DNA from: Pontibacter deserti
Lineage (GTDB): Bacteria; Bacteroidota; Bacteroidia; Cytophagales; Hymenobacteraceae
Assembly (NCBI RefSeq): GCF_023630255.1
Contig: NZ_JALPRS010000002.1
Coordinates: 496,001 to 560,000 of the forward strand
Direction: 5' to 3'
DNA: 64,000 nucleotides
Shown piece after piece: positions 1-8,502 of the stretch. The translations under genes were made by a program, and so were the position numbers. The stretch's first letter is position 1, and every line of letters starts with the position of its first letter. The notes under the pieces were generated by a model, which was given only the letters and a program-made list of their open reading frames with translations, had not been told where the DNA came from and searched no databases.

Positions 1-1
1 G

Positions 2-211
2 GCTATGCTTTCTATGGTACTGGCTTTCATGAACTTCCTGCCGATTCCTGCTCTGGATGGCGGACACGTAATGTTCCTGACGTATGAGATGATAAGCGGC
101 CGCAAGCCATCAGATAATTTTTTAGAGAATGCCCAGAAAGTGGGTATGGTATTGTTGTTAGGCTTAATGGCTTTCGCTATATTTAACGATGTGTTCAAGT
201 TGATCTTCTAA
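2..211 (+). CDS. rseP: RseP-type site-2 intramembrane metalloprotease (3' end only)
   Basis: Only the last 69 residues are in the window; the gene begins upstream. The visible part carries the M50 second-zinc-ligand motif (NFLPIPALDGGH, with the LDG aspartate) followed by a hydrophobic C-terminal membrane segment ending in FKLIF. In this family the LDG motif completes the zinc site begun by an N-terminal HExxH, which is not visible here. RseP cleaves membrane-anchored anti-sigma factors and remnant signal peptides inside the inner membrane. The stop codon lies 11 bases before the LysM gene, so the two are probably co-transcribed. Assignment rests on the motif and tail only. Confidence 0.85.
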   Translation, partial: AMLSMVLAFMNFLPIPALDGGHVMFLTYEMISGRKPSDNFLENAQKVGMVLLLGLMAFAIFNDVFKLIF

Positions 212-222
212 AGATTGCTGCT

Positions 223-1338
223 ATGAAAGCCATCGTTACGCTTATTTTAACAAGTACCCTTATTGCTTTTGCCTTTATCACAGCCTCAGCCGCCCCGGCT
301 GTTAAGCTGCAAACTATAACCCAAAACGCTGTCGCCCTGCAAAGCGACAGCGTTTACATGGTACAGAAAGGCGACACCTACTATAGTCTTTCCCGCCGCT
401 TTCAAATTCCACTGGACTCGCTCCAGAAATGGAATAACAATCAACTACAAATTGGGCAGTCGCTATACTTAAAAAGACCTGGCCAGCTTAATACTATAGC
501 TGTTGCTGCTAAGCCGGCACCAGCTCCAAAGGCACCCGCTAAGCCCGCAGATAAACAACTTACAACTGCCCCTGCTACTTCACCTGTCAGTACTTCTGCG
601 TCTGTTTCACCGGTTCCTACCAGCGCGGCCCGTAAAACAAAACAGCGTGTAATGGTAGTGCCTTTCGACCCATACTTATACTTTTCAGATGCGGATGATG
701 AGATAGCCCGACACTCTAAAATACCACGCCAGAACGTGCGCCATGCTTTCCGTAGCCGGTTAAATGCCATGCTGGCACCTGAGGGTTATGAAACCATACA
801 TTTACTAGGCGGCGTGTACCGCGACAGCGTGAGTGAATTGAGCAGGCTTTATAAATCCCTGAGCTATAGTTACCAGGATAACCACAAATCAAAGTATAAC
901 ACACAACCTGAGGTAAAAGAAGAAAAAGGTGGTGTGCTGAACTGGGTGACAGAGCAGAAAGAGAAATTAGGTATTGAAGGAGAGCCTGCCACGGTGCCTG
1001 TGGCCAAAGATCCGAACAAGCATTTTGGTGTAAAGGTGAAAGACCCTGAGTTTTATACTTACTTCAACAACCAGTACGGCATCGACTACTATGTGTTCAT
1101 CAACCAATTTGAGGTAAAGACCAACTATGAGAACTGTCTGGACCGTGCTGCCCTGAACTATGAGCGCGAGTTTCTGGTTCATTATTCGATCTATAACAAC
1201 AAAGGCGAACTGGTATCAGGTAACAAGATAAAAGTACCTTATCAGTCTAACATCAACGATGTACAGCGTATTGTAAGCGATAATATGCCAAATATGGCCC
1301 AACGTGTACTTGCTGACCTGCCGCCTTCGCACAATTAA
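223..1338 (+). CDS. Secreted LysM-domain protein with a C-terminal domain of unknown function
   Basis: 371 residues. Residues 1-23 form a signal peptide (ASA|A). A single LysM domain spans about residues 44-85 (YMVQKGDTYYSLSRRF start, ending GQSLYLKRP), expected to bind peptidoglycan glycan chains. A low-complexity Pro/Ala/Thr/Ser linker follows (about 92-140), then a ~230-residue domain that I do not recognise, rich in aromatic residues and with no membrane segment. The protein should sit in the periplasm on the cell wall. It starts 11 bases after rseP and ends 5 bases before the DUF6702 gene, suggesting a three-gene envelope operon. No catalytic motif was seen, so an enzymatic role is not claimed. 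Confidence 0.8.
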   Translation: MKAIVTLILTSTLIAFAFITASAAPAVKLQTITQNAVALQSDSVYMVQKGDTYYSLSRRFQIPLDSLQKWNNNQLQIGQSLYLKRPGQLNTIAVAAKPAPAPKAPAKPADKQLTTAPATSPVSTSASVSPVPTSAARKTKQRVMVVPFDPYLYFSDADDEIARHSKIPRQNVRHAFRSRLNAMLAPEGYETIHLLGGVYRDSVSELSRLYKSLSYSYQDNHKSKYNTQPEVKEEKGGVLNWVTEQKEKLGIEGEPATVPVAKDPNKHFGVKVKDPEFYTYFNNQYGIDYYVFINQFEVKTNYENCLDRAALNYEREFLVHYSIYNNKGELVSGNKIKVPYQSNINDVQRIVSDNMPNMAQRVLADLPPSHN

Positions 1339-1343
1339 TTACC

Positions 1344-1844
1344 ATGAATTTGAAGTCTTTTATAGTAGCTATACTTTGCCTGTTTAGTAGCACCGCCGCT
1401 ATGGCTCACGACTACCATTCCAGTATTACTGATATCAAGTTTAACCCACGCACACAGAGCCTGCAGGTTGCTATTAAGGTGTTTACTGATGACCTGGAGA
1501 CTGTGCTTACCAAGAGAAGCAAAAGCAAGGTAACTTACAGCGCAAATTCTGAAAGTATAAAACAACAGCTGGCCGGGTATATGGCTGCTGCCATGTCTTT
1601 TGAAGTGACGAAAGGAAAGCCGTTAAAGCAGCGCTTTGTGGGCTCGGAAGAGGAAGCAGATGTTGTGTGGGTTTACCTGGAAGTTCCTGTTCAAAATACT
1701 TCACTGTCGCAACTATACATTAAAAATGCAGTTCTGACAGAGCTTTTCGATGACCAGATGAACATCGTGAATCTGGACTATAAAGGCAATATGCACAGCA
1801 TGCTTTTACAGAAAGACGAGACAGCTAAGAAGCTGACATTTTAG
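1344..1844 (+). CDS. DUF6702 family secreted protein
   Basis: 166 residues with a signal peptide (cleavage near AMA|H, residue 21). The N-terminus of the mature part (HDYHSSITDIKFN, then VAIKVFTDDLE) matches what is usual for the DUF6702 family of Bacteroidota, whose function is unknown. Start ATG lies 5 bases after the LysM gene stop, so translation is probably coupled. The 3' end is convergent with the DUF4184 gene and the two stop codons share the four bases TTAG, leaving no room for a terminator between them. Function cannot be stated. Confidence 0.75.
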   Translation: MNLKSFIVAILCLFSSTAAMAHDYHSSITDIKFNPRTQSLQVAIKVFTDDLETVLTKRSKSKVTYSANSESIKQQLAGYMAAAMSFEVTKGKPLKQRFVGSEEEADVVWVYLEVPVQNTSLSQLYIKNAVLTELFDDQMNIVNLDYKGNMHSMLLQKDETAKKLTF

Positions 1845-2602
1845 TTTCCTTTAGTAGAACTATAAAGCAGGGAGCGTAGCTTTGATAAACCTCCCAATAA
1901 AATAACTGCCAGTAAATTTCCGGTAAGAAAAGGTATTACAAGTCTTTCCAAATTATCCAGTCGCAGGTGCCCCGGCAGTTTCAGGAGCATAAGAACGGCA
2001 CCTATAAAACCAACCAGTATCCAGTAAGGCATCCAGGAGAGCCAGGGCTTTTGCTTTACCTGTGCAACTGGCAACGTACTGATGTGCCAGCCTAAAACCG
2101 AAAGCCCAACAATAGTGCTTATATGCTGGATTGCGCGCGAAAGCGGTAGCTCAATTATTCCTAATGAAACAGGCTGCAGAAAGAAATGGCTATAGTTCCT
2201 CACAAAGTACTCATTGGCATGTGTAAAGCTATCCCAGAACAGGTGGGTAAAAGAGCCAATCAGGGCAGATATAGCAAAAATGTGCCAGTTACTCAACAAA
2301 TAACTCCCCAGTTTTACAGGTTTTATACTTAGTGCGCGCTCTCTTAAATAATCGGGCAGATTCTGAACTACCTGATCACGGATCAGTAAATGGAAAAGTA
2401 TAGCCAGTGCCAGGGCCATAGGCAAATCAAACAGGAACAGCCCTTTAAGTGAGTGACTGAGTGTGCCAAATCTGCGGTAAGGTAAAAAGTAAGCAAAGTC
2501 CGGGGCTATACTTCCAACTATAAGTCCGGTTGTAGAAAACCAACGGCTATGCAGGCGTTGCAGGGGTAATATAAGTGCAGGGTGTGCGGCCGTAAAAGGC
2601 AT
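1841..2602 (-). CDS. DUF4184 family integral membrane protein
   Basis: 253 residues. It opens with the family's MPFTAAHPALILPL stretch, whose early histidine is typical, and shows about five to six hydrophobic segments spread over the chain, including GLIVGSIAPDFAYFLPY with an APDF motif. HLFWDSFTH in the middle adds polar His/Asp residues within a hydrophobic region, resembling membrane-bound metal-dependent hydrolases (the YdjM-like superfamily); that functional link is an inference. Its start is 15 bases from the 3' end of the PorE-like gene on the same strand, so it is probably the second gene of that transcript. Confidence 0.75.
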   Translation of the reverse strand: MPFTAAHPALILPLQRLHSRWFSTTGLIVGSIAPDFAYFLPYRRFGTLSHSLKGLFLFDLPMALALAILFHLLIRDQVVQNLPDYLRERALSIKPVKLGSYLLSNWHIFAISALIGSFTHLFWDSFTHANEYFVRNYSHFFLQPVSLGIIELPLSRAIQHISTIVGLSVLGWHISTLPVAQVKQKPWLSWMPYWILVGFIGAVLMLLKLPGHLRLDNLERLVIPFLTGNLLAVILLGGLSKLRSLLYSSTKGN

Positions 2603-2617
2603 AAAAAGTAGTTAAGT

Positions 2618-4597
2618 TTACCGGCCGCCTCTGTCTACCTTTTCCGGTTTAATTAATTTAAACTCTACCCGGCGGTTAATACGGCGGTCGTCTTCATTTT
2701 TTTCTTCCCGGAGGGGCTTGCTGCTGCCAAAACCATACGATTCTATACGGCCCCGCGCAATATTCCCTTCCTGTTCAATATACTTCCGGATGGCGTCTGC
2801 CCTGTCCTGGGACAGTGTCAGGTTAAATTCAGGGTCACCTGCTCCATCGGTGTGGCCGGAAATCTCTAGTCTATACGTAGGATGGTCTAAAAGGAAAAGC
2901 GCCACTTCGTCCAGAATCGGCTTCATGTCTTCTTTAATATCCGACTGGTTCTGGTCAAATTCAATATTCTTAAACACTAACGGCACGCTATAGTCTATTA
3001 GTGTGGTCATGATCTGAAATGCTGTATCCTGCTTCAAAGAAATTTCCCGCTCTATAGTAAAAAAGTCAGGGCTCTGGATCAGCATCATGTACTTAGTATT
3101 GTCGATCAGGTCAAACTCAAAAGTACCATCCGGGCGAATATACTTAGAAGATATTTCGATACCGTTTTCAAGATCAATTACAGAGATAATACCGGAGAGG
3201 GGTTTATTTGTAAGAGAATCCAGGAGGGTGCCTTCTATTTTAGTTACGGCCAGCGGGTGAGCCTCCATTGGCAACGGGAATGAGAACAGGTCAAGGTTAT
3301 GCAGGTCGCTGGCTTCGGAGCGGGCATAGTATAAATTCTTCGACTTGGAATCGATAGAGAAATAGTATTCGCTGCCACGCCCGTTTACCAACGGACCTAT
3401 GTTGCGCGGCTCCTGCCATTTACCTCTTACCCGGTATGTTTTATAGATATCAAAATCACCGAAGTTATAGAGCTGGCCACGCGAACTAAAGTATAAAACC
3501 TGGTACAAGGGGTGGAAGAACGGGCTTACTTCACTTTCGCGGGTGTTAAGTACAGGACCTGCATTCTCTGCCGGAGCCCATTCGCCTTTTTTAGTTTTAT
3601 AAGTATAGTAGATGTCGGATAAGCCAAAGCCACCCAATCTATCAGACGCAAAGTATATGGTGTCCTCATTGGCTGTCAGGGTTGGTTGTGAATCCCAGGC
3701 AGAAGAGTTTACATCAGCACCTAAATTCTGGATATTGCCCCAGGTTCCGTCTGCTTGTTTGGTGGCTACATACAAATCGCAGTTTCCATACCCATCCGGA
3801 GATTCGCAGCGGGCAAAGTATAAAGTGTTGCCATCGCGGCTCAGGCAGGCAGAGCCTTCGTTGTAAATACTGTTGATAGGTTTGCCAAAGGATTGTGCCT
3901 GTTCCCAATAACCATTTTCCTGGCGCGTATAGAAAAGATCTTCGTTGGCGCGGCCATTTAAGCCTTGGGTGTTGCGCTGGGAGGTGAAGATAAGGACCTC
4001 ATCTTCGGAGTTTATAGTTGGGCCGTAGTCTTCGAAAGGGGAGTTTATAGAGTTACCCATGTTTAGGTAAACACCTTTGGGCGGCTGAAATGTAGAGACG
4101 GATTTACGGTACTCCACCATCTCATAGTAATAGTTTAGCGGAACATAGTAATCTTTATTATTCTGTTCCAGCGAGTCGTAGTAAGAATAAACCCGGCGTA
4201 CATCAGAGCGGTGGTGTTTTAGCACCATGCGGTACAGCGACCTTGCTTTTTCTGATTGACCCTGCTTTTCGAGTAATTGGCCGAGCCGCCAGATCAGGGG
4301 AGTATCTTTGTAAAAGTTCTCGATTCCGAAATTGTTTACATAAGCCTCAAGCAAGGGAAGCACTTCTTTGTACCGACGCTTCTTTTCGAGTTTTTGTATG
4401 GCCGATAGCTTTTTCTCGTCGTGGTAATAGGAAACCTGGTTGAGGTTAGGGAAGGTAATTTGAATCTCCTGCTTCGGTGCTTTTTTGTGCACCTTTAAAT
4501 CTGAGTTGGTCTCCAAGGGGATATGTTTATACTCCTGTGCCTGACAAAATGCAGGTACAAGTATAAAAAGCAATCCAAGCAGGTATAATCTGTTCAT
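2618..4597 (-). CDS. PorE-like OmpA family protein (TPR, PD40 propeller, carboxypeptidase-regulatory-like, OmpA)
   Basis: 659 residues. Signal peptide about 1-20 (CQA|Q). Domain order: TPR-like helices (~60-135), PD40/WD40-like propeller blades with repeated (I/L)YFxS and DIYxT motifs (~195-420), a carboxypeptidase-regulatory-like beta domain (~450-540), and a C-terminal OmpA peptidoglycan-binding domain (~545-655) with ISGHTDG, LSxxRAxxI and NRRVEF. This is the architecture and approximate length of PorE, the type IX secretion component that anchors the complex to peptidoglycan. Bacteroidota carry several paralogues of this design, so PorE itself is likely but not certain. No good lipobox is visible (PAFC), unlike PorE of Porphyromonas. 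A perfect TAtcTTTG -7 element lies 26 bases upstream. Confidence 0.8.
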   Translation of the reverse strand: MNRLYLLGLLFILVPAFCQAQEYKHIPLETNSDLKVHKKAPKQEIQITFPNLNQVSYYHDEKKLSAIQKLEKKRRYKEVLPLLEAYVNNFGIENFYKDTPLIWRLGQLLEKQGQSEKARSLYRMVLKHHRSDVRRVYSYYDSLEQNNKDYYVPLNYYYEMVEYRKSVSTFQPPKGVYLNMGNSINSPFEDYGPTINSEDEVLIFTSQRNTQGLNGRANEDLFYTRQENGYWEQAQSFGKPINSIYNEGSACLSRDGNTLYFARCESPDGYGNCDLYVATKQADGTWGNIQNLGADVNSSAWDSQPTLTANEDTIYFASDRLGGFGLSDIYYTYKTKKGEWAPAENAGPVLNTRESEVSPFFHPLYQVLYFSSRGQLYNFGDFDIYKTYRVRGKWQEPRNIGPLVNGRGSEYYFSIDSKSKNLYYARSEASDLHNLDLFSFPLPMEAHPLAVTKIEGTLLDSLTNKPLSGIISVIDLENGIEISSKYIRPDGTFEFDLIDNTKYMMLIQSPDFFTIEREISLKQDTAFQIMTTLIDYSVPLVFKNIEFDQNQSDIKEDMKPILDEVALFLLDHPTYRLEISGHTDGAGDPEFNLTLSQDRADAIRKYIEQEGNIARGRIESYGFGSSKPLREEKNEDDRRINRRVEFKLIKPEKVDRGGR

Positions 4598-4622
4598 TTT
4601 CCGTCTTTTTTTACCTGTCCGT

Positions 4623-4630
4623 CAAAGATA
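4623..4630 (-). promoter_or_regulatory. Candidate -7 element for the PorE-like gene
   Basis: On the minus strand this reads TATCTTTG, a perfect fit to the Bacteroidota -7 consensus TAnnTTTG, 26 bases before the ATG at 4597. No clear TTTG -33 box was found at the usual 19-21 base spacing, so the call is moderate. Confidence 0.4.
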
Positions 4631-4770
4631 TTAATTTTGAACTATATTTTTGTAATTGAATCTTTAGGATGTCATTTTATTTTAGGCAAAATACCTGATA
4701 TCTTTAAAGCTTATCATTGCGGCAGATATCTATAGTTGGCACAAGTCTTGACTATAGTACTGCAATTCAG

Positions 4771-4796
4771 AAAAAGCCATATGTGTGGCTTTTTTA
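4771..4796 (+). terminator. Terminator-like hairpin in the lon leader
   Basis: AAAAAGCCA (4771-4779) pairs with TGGCTTTTT (4786-4794) across a six-base loop, followed by T residues: an intrinsic-terminator shape. It lies 28 bases before the chosen lon start and within the upstream in-frame extension, which argues that coding does not begin at the earlier ATG (4717). It could end a short leader transcript or act as an attenuator. Confidence 0.5.
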
Positions 4797-4821
4797 TGTC
4801 ATTCTGGCATTGACACAAACT

Positions 4822-7311
4822 ATGAAGTATACTTTGAACAACTTTCTGCATAACCTTATACTTAGCTCAGCTTCAGATAACGACGGTGATGAAGTAATCT
4901 CAGTTATTACTACAGATCCTGAAGAAGAAATACCTGCAGCGGAGCTGCCAACCGAACTGCCTATACTTGCTGTTCGTAATACAGTGCTTTTCCCGGGCGT
5001 AGTATTGCCAATTACTGTAAGTCGTAAAAAATCTGTGCGCCTGGTGCGCAAAGCTTACAAAGGCGATAAAACCATTGGTGTAGTAGCACAAAAGAATACA
5101 AACGCCGACGACCCAACTCCGGAAGACCTGTTTAGTGTAGGTACGGTGGCACGCATACTAAAGATGCTGGTATTGCCTGACGGTAACACCACTATAATTA
5201 TACAGGGCCACAGCCGCTTTAAGATAGAAGAGATCACTGAAGAAGATCCATACCTTACAGCCCGTGTTAGTTACTGCAAAGAAACTAACCTTAACAAAAA
5301 GAATAAGGAAGTAAAGGCACTGGTACAGTCGTTGAAAGATGCGGCTGCCAAAATATTGAAACTGAACCCTGAAATACCACAGGAAGCCCAGGTCGCGCTT
5401 GATAACATTGACAGCCCTGCATTCCTGACGCATTTCCTGTCGAGTAACCTGAACGTGGAAGTAGCTCAGAAACAGGCTTTGCTGGAGGTGAACGACGGTA
5501 CCGAGCGCGGCACGCAGCTCCTGCAACTGATGTTACGCGAGATACAATTACTCGAACTGAAGCAGGAGATCCATACCAAGGTACACACTGATATTGACCA
5601 GCAACAGCGCGATTATTTCCTGCGGCAGCAGATAAAAGTATTGCAGGATGAGCTCGGGCAGGAAGGACCGGATAAGGAGATCGAAACTTTCAGGGACCGT
5701 GCTGCTAAAAAGAAGTGGCCGGAAGCTGTTGCCAAACATTTCAAAAGAGAGATTGATAAACTGGCCCGCCTGAACCCGCAGGCTGCCGAGTACCCGGTAG
5801 CAGTAAACTATATCGAGTTTTTGCTGGACCTGCCTTGGGAAGATTATACTAAGGACAACTTTAACCTGAAGCGCACCAAGAAGATACTGGACACAGACCA
5901 CTATGGCCTGGAGAAAGTTAAGGAGCGTATTCTGGAGTACCTAGCTGTACTAAAGCTGAAAAACGATATGAAGGCTCCTATACTTTGCCTGTACGGTCCT
6001 CCGGGTGTAGGTAAAACATCACTGGGTCGTTCTATCGCTACTGCCTTAGGCCGTAACTATGTCAGAATGTCACTGGGTGGGGTGCGCGACGAAGCAGAAA
6101 TTCGTGGCCATCGCAGAACGTATGTGGGTGCTATGCCGGGTAAAATCATCAGCCAGATCAAAAAAGTAGGTTCTGGTAATCCGGTTATTATATTGGATGA
6201 GATTGATAAGCTGGCGTCTGATTTCCGTGGCGACCCTTCTTCGGCCTTGCTGGAGGTGCTGGATCCGGAGCAGAACCATACGTTTATGGACAACTACCTG
6301 GATGTAGAATACGATCTTTCCAAGGTACTTTTCATAGCTACTGCCAACTCACTGGATACCATACAGCCTGCCCTCCGCGACCGTATGGAGATTATCGAGC
6401 TGACTGGTTATACTATGGAGGAGAAACTGGAGATAGCCAAGCGCCACCTGGTACCAAAGCAGATAAAAGAGCATGGTTTACTGGAAGAAGATGTAAAGAT
6501 CACGAAGCAGGCGCTTCAGAAAGTAATAGAAGACTATACCCGTGAATCCGGTGTTCGTAACCTGGAGCGTAAAATAGGCCAGCTGGTGCGCCACATTGCC
6601 AAGCTAAAGGCGATGGAAGAGGAGTACCCGACAACTATAAAGCCGGAAGATGTAACCAAGATAATGGGTGCTGAGATCTTTGATAAAGAGATTTACCAGG
6701 ACATAGATACAGCCGGTGTGGTTACGGGCCTGGCCTGGACATCCGTTGGCGGCGACATCCTGTTCGTGGAATCTATACTTAGCAAAGGTAAAGGTAAGCT
6801 CACCTTATCTGGCCAACTGGGTGATGTGATGAAGGAGTCGGCGGTTACAGCACTTTCGTACCTGAAAGCACATGCCAATCTGCTGGATATTGATTATAGA
6901 ATTTTCGACCAGTACGACCTGCATATCCACTTCCCGGAAGGCGCAGTTCCTAAGGATGGCCCGTCTGCAGGTATTGCCATCTTTACGTCTATCGCGTCTA
7001 TGTTTACGCAGCGCAAGGTAAAATCTAAATTGGCCATGACTGGTGAGATTACGCTGCGTGGTAAAGTGTTACCGGTAGGGGGTATAAAAGAGAAGATACT
7101 GGCTGCCAAGCGTGCCGGCGTAACCGATATTATACTTTGCCAGAAGAACCGCAAGGATATAGAGGAGATTCCTCAGCAGTACATCAAAGGCCTGACCATC
7201 CATTACGTGGACAGGGTAGATGATGTGATCAAAATCGCTTTGCTGAAAGAAAAAGTAAAATACCCACTCGACCTGACAGTATCGGAAGATAACAGAGTAA
7301 CCGCTGAATAA
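4822..7311 (+). CDS. lon: ATP-dependent Lon protease
   Basis: 829 residues from ATG 4822, chosen because the in-frame extension to 4717 spans a terminator-like hairpin and has no homology-like content. Cytosolic AAA+ serine protease degrading misfolded and regulatory proteins. N-terminal LON substrate-binding domain (PILAVRNTVLFPGVVLPI, ~55-250); Walker A GPPGVGKT at 392-399; Walker B PVIILDEID at 454-462; catalytic serine in PKDGPSAG (S715) and lysine in GGIKEK (K758), a spacing of 43 as in E. coli S679/K722. Complete and intact. An unusually acidic N-terminal tail precedes the LON domain. Followed after 95 bases by porQ. Confidence 0.97.
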   Translation: MKYTLNNFLHNLILSSASDNDGDEVISVITTDPEEEIPAAELPTELPILAVRNTVLFPGVVLPITVSRKKSVRLVRKAYKGDKTIGVVAQKNTNADDPTPEDLFSVGTVARILKMLVLPDGNTTIIIQGHSRFKIEEITEEDPYLTARVSYCKETNLNKKNKEVKALVQSLKDAAAKILKLNPEIPQEAQVALDNIDSPAFLTHFLSSNLNVEVAQKQALLEVNDGTERGTQLLQLMLREIQLLELKQEIHTKVHTDIDQQQRDYFLRQQIKVLQDELGQEGPDKEIETFRDRAAKKKWPEAVAKHFKREIDKLARLNPQAAEYPVAVNYIEFLLDLPWEDYTKDNFNLKRTKKILDTDHYGLEKVKERILEYLAVLKLKNDMKAPILCLYGPPGVGKTSLGRSIATALGRNYVRMSLGGVRDEAEIRGHRRTYVGAMPGKIISQIKKVGSGNPVIILDEIDKLASDFRGDPSSALLEVLDPEQNHTFMDNYLDVEYDLSKVLFIATANSLDTIQPALRDRMEIIELTGYTMEEKLEIAKRHLVPKQIKEHGLLEEDVKITKQALQKVIEDYTRESGVRNLERKIGQLVRHIAKLKAMEEEYPTTIKPEDVTKIMGAEIFDKEIYQDIDTAGVVTGLAWTSVGGDILFVESILSKGKGKLTLSGQLGDVMKESAVTALSYLKAHANLLDIDYRIFDQYDLHIHFPEGAVPKDGPSAGIAIFTSIASMFTQRKVKSKLAMTGEITLRGKVLPVGGIKEKILAAKRAGVTDIILCQKNRKDIEEIPQQYIKGLTIHYVDRVDDVIKIALLKEKVKYPLDLTVSEDNRVTAE

Positions 7312-7325
7312 GGTCTAATTTTGAG

Positions 7326-7401
7326 TTTTGATTGAGTAAATGAGTGAATTTTGTTCTAACTTAAATTTTATTCACACAATCACTCATTGGCTCAATCAAA
7401 A
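7326..7401. repeat. Long imperfect hairpin in the porQ 5' leader
   Basis: A 21-base arm (7326-7346, TTTTGATTGAG..AATGAGTG) is repeated in inverted form at 7381-7401, matching at 19 of 21 positions, with a 34-base AT-rich loop. The right arm ends five bases before the porQ ATG (7407), so the structure occupies the position of a ribosome-binding region. The arms consist of short TGAGT/TGATT words of the kind scattered between genes in Bacteroidota. Confidence 0.6.
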
Positions 7402-7406
7402 TTAAT

Positions 7407-8450
7407 ATGAAACACACTGCTGCCCTCTTACTTTGCACACTGTTGAGCTTTCCGCTCGCAGCGCAGGTAGGCGGGCAGCGTGCTTTTACGTTCCTGGAGT
7501 TGCCAACCAGTGCCAAACAGGCTGCTCTTGGAAGTATAAACGTCAGTTCGTTTGGGCATGATGTAAACATGGTGGCGGCTAGCCCGGCTTTGCTCAATGC
7601 AGAAATGGACCGGCAACTGAGCCTGAGTTACGTGGGCTACCTGGCTGATATAAAACAGAGCAATATAGCTTATGCCTTTAACCACGAGAAGCTGGGACGC
7701 TGGGCTGCAAGTATAAATTACCTGAATTATGGCGATTTTGTGCAGCGCGATGCCACTGGCCAGGAAGAAGGCAGCTTTACCGTGAACGACTATACTTTCA
7801 GCCTGAGCCACGCCCGCCAGACTGAGGAATTTACCATCGGTGCCACTGCTAAACTTGCAGTGTCAAGTATAGCCAGTAACAAGGCAGTTGGTGTGTTAGC
7901 TGATGTGGGCGGTTTGTTCAAACATCCTGAAAAAGACTTTACTGTTGGGCTGGTGTTTAAGAACATTGGCTACCAGGTTAAAGCTTTTAATGACGGTGAG
8001 CGTCAAAACATGCCTTTTGATGCACAGCTAGGCGCCAGCTATAAACCGGAGCACATGCCCGTGAGGCTATCTGTTACAGCACACCACCTGTACCAGTTCG
8101 ACGTTGTATACTTAGACCCAAACGCCAAAGGCCGCCTTGATGCGAACGGCAACGAGATAAAAGAAGAGAAAACAGTAGGAGATAAGATTGCCCGACATTT
8201 TGTGGTAGGCAGTGAGTTTATCTTCAGCAAAAACTTTCAGGTGCGGGCAGGGTATAACCATTTACGACGGAAAGAGTTGCGTTTAGAAAATGCTTCTGGT
8301 GGTGCAGGGTTTTCACTGGGAGCTATGTTGCGGGTACGGGCTTTTGAACTGAACTATAGCAGTGCGTTTTACCATCCGTCGGGCGCGAGCCATTACATAA
8401 CTATAAGCACGGATACAGGCACGTTGCTGAAGCGGAAGAATACAGAATAA
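7407..8450 (+). CDS. porQ: Type IX secretion system protein PorQ
   Basis: 347 residues with a signal peptide (1-20, LAAQ). The mature N-terminus shows the PorQ signature: GGQRAFTFLELPTSAKQAALG, followed by a short NPALL-like element (ASPALLNAEMDRQ) and alternating amphipathic strands of a FadL-like outer-membrane barrel. PorQ holds PorZ at the cell surface as part of the attachment complex that links T9SS cargo to A-LPS; that role is known from Porphyromonas. PorZ and PorU are not in this window. The gene lies between lon and hslU and has an inverted-repeat leader that may limit translation. Confidence 0.88.
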   Translation: MKHTAALLLCTLLSFPLAAQVGGQRAFTFLELPTSAKQAALGSINVSSFGHDVNMVAASPALLNAEMDRQLSLSYVGYLADIKQSNIAYAFNHEKLGRWAASINYLNYGDFVQRDATGQEEGSFTVNDYTFSLSHARQTEEFTIGATAKLAVSSIASNKAVGVLADVGGLFKHPEKDFTVGLVFKNIGYQVKAFNDGERQNMPFDAQLGASYKPEHMPVRLSVTAHHLYQFDVVYLDPNAKGRLDANGNEIKEEKTVGDKIARHFVVGSEFIFSKNFQVRAGYNHLRRKELRLENASGGAGFSLGAMLRVRAFELNYSSAFYHPSGASHYITISTDTGTLLKRKNTE

Positions 8451-8502
8451 CAATTGGCTGTTATACTTAGCAGCTACTTTATTTATACTTAAAAATTTAA
8501 AG

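Noticed and set aside
4717..4821. 35-codon N-terminal extension of lon
   Set aside because: It runs through a terminator-like hairpin and has no Lon-like sequence; the ATG at 4822 gives the usual protein.
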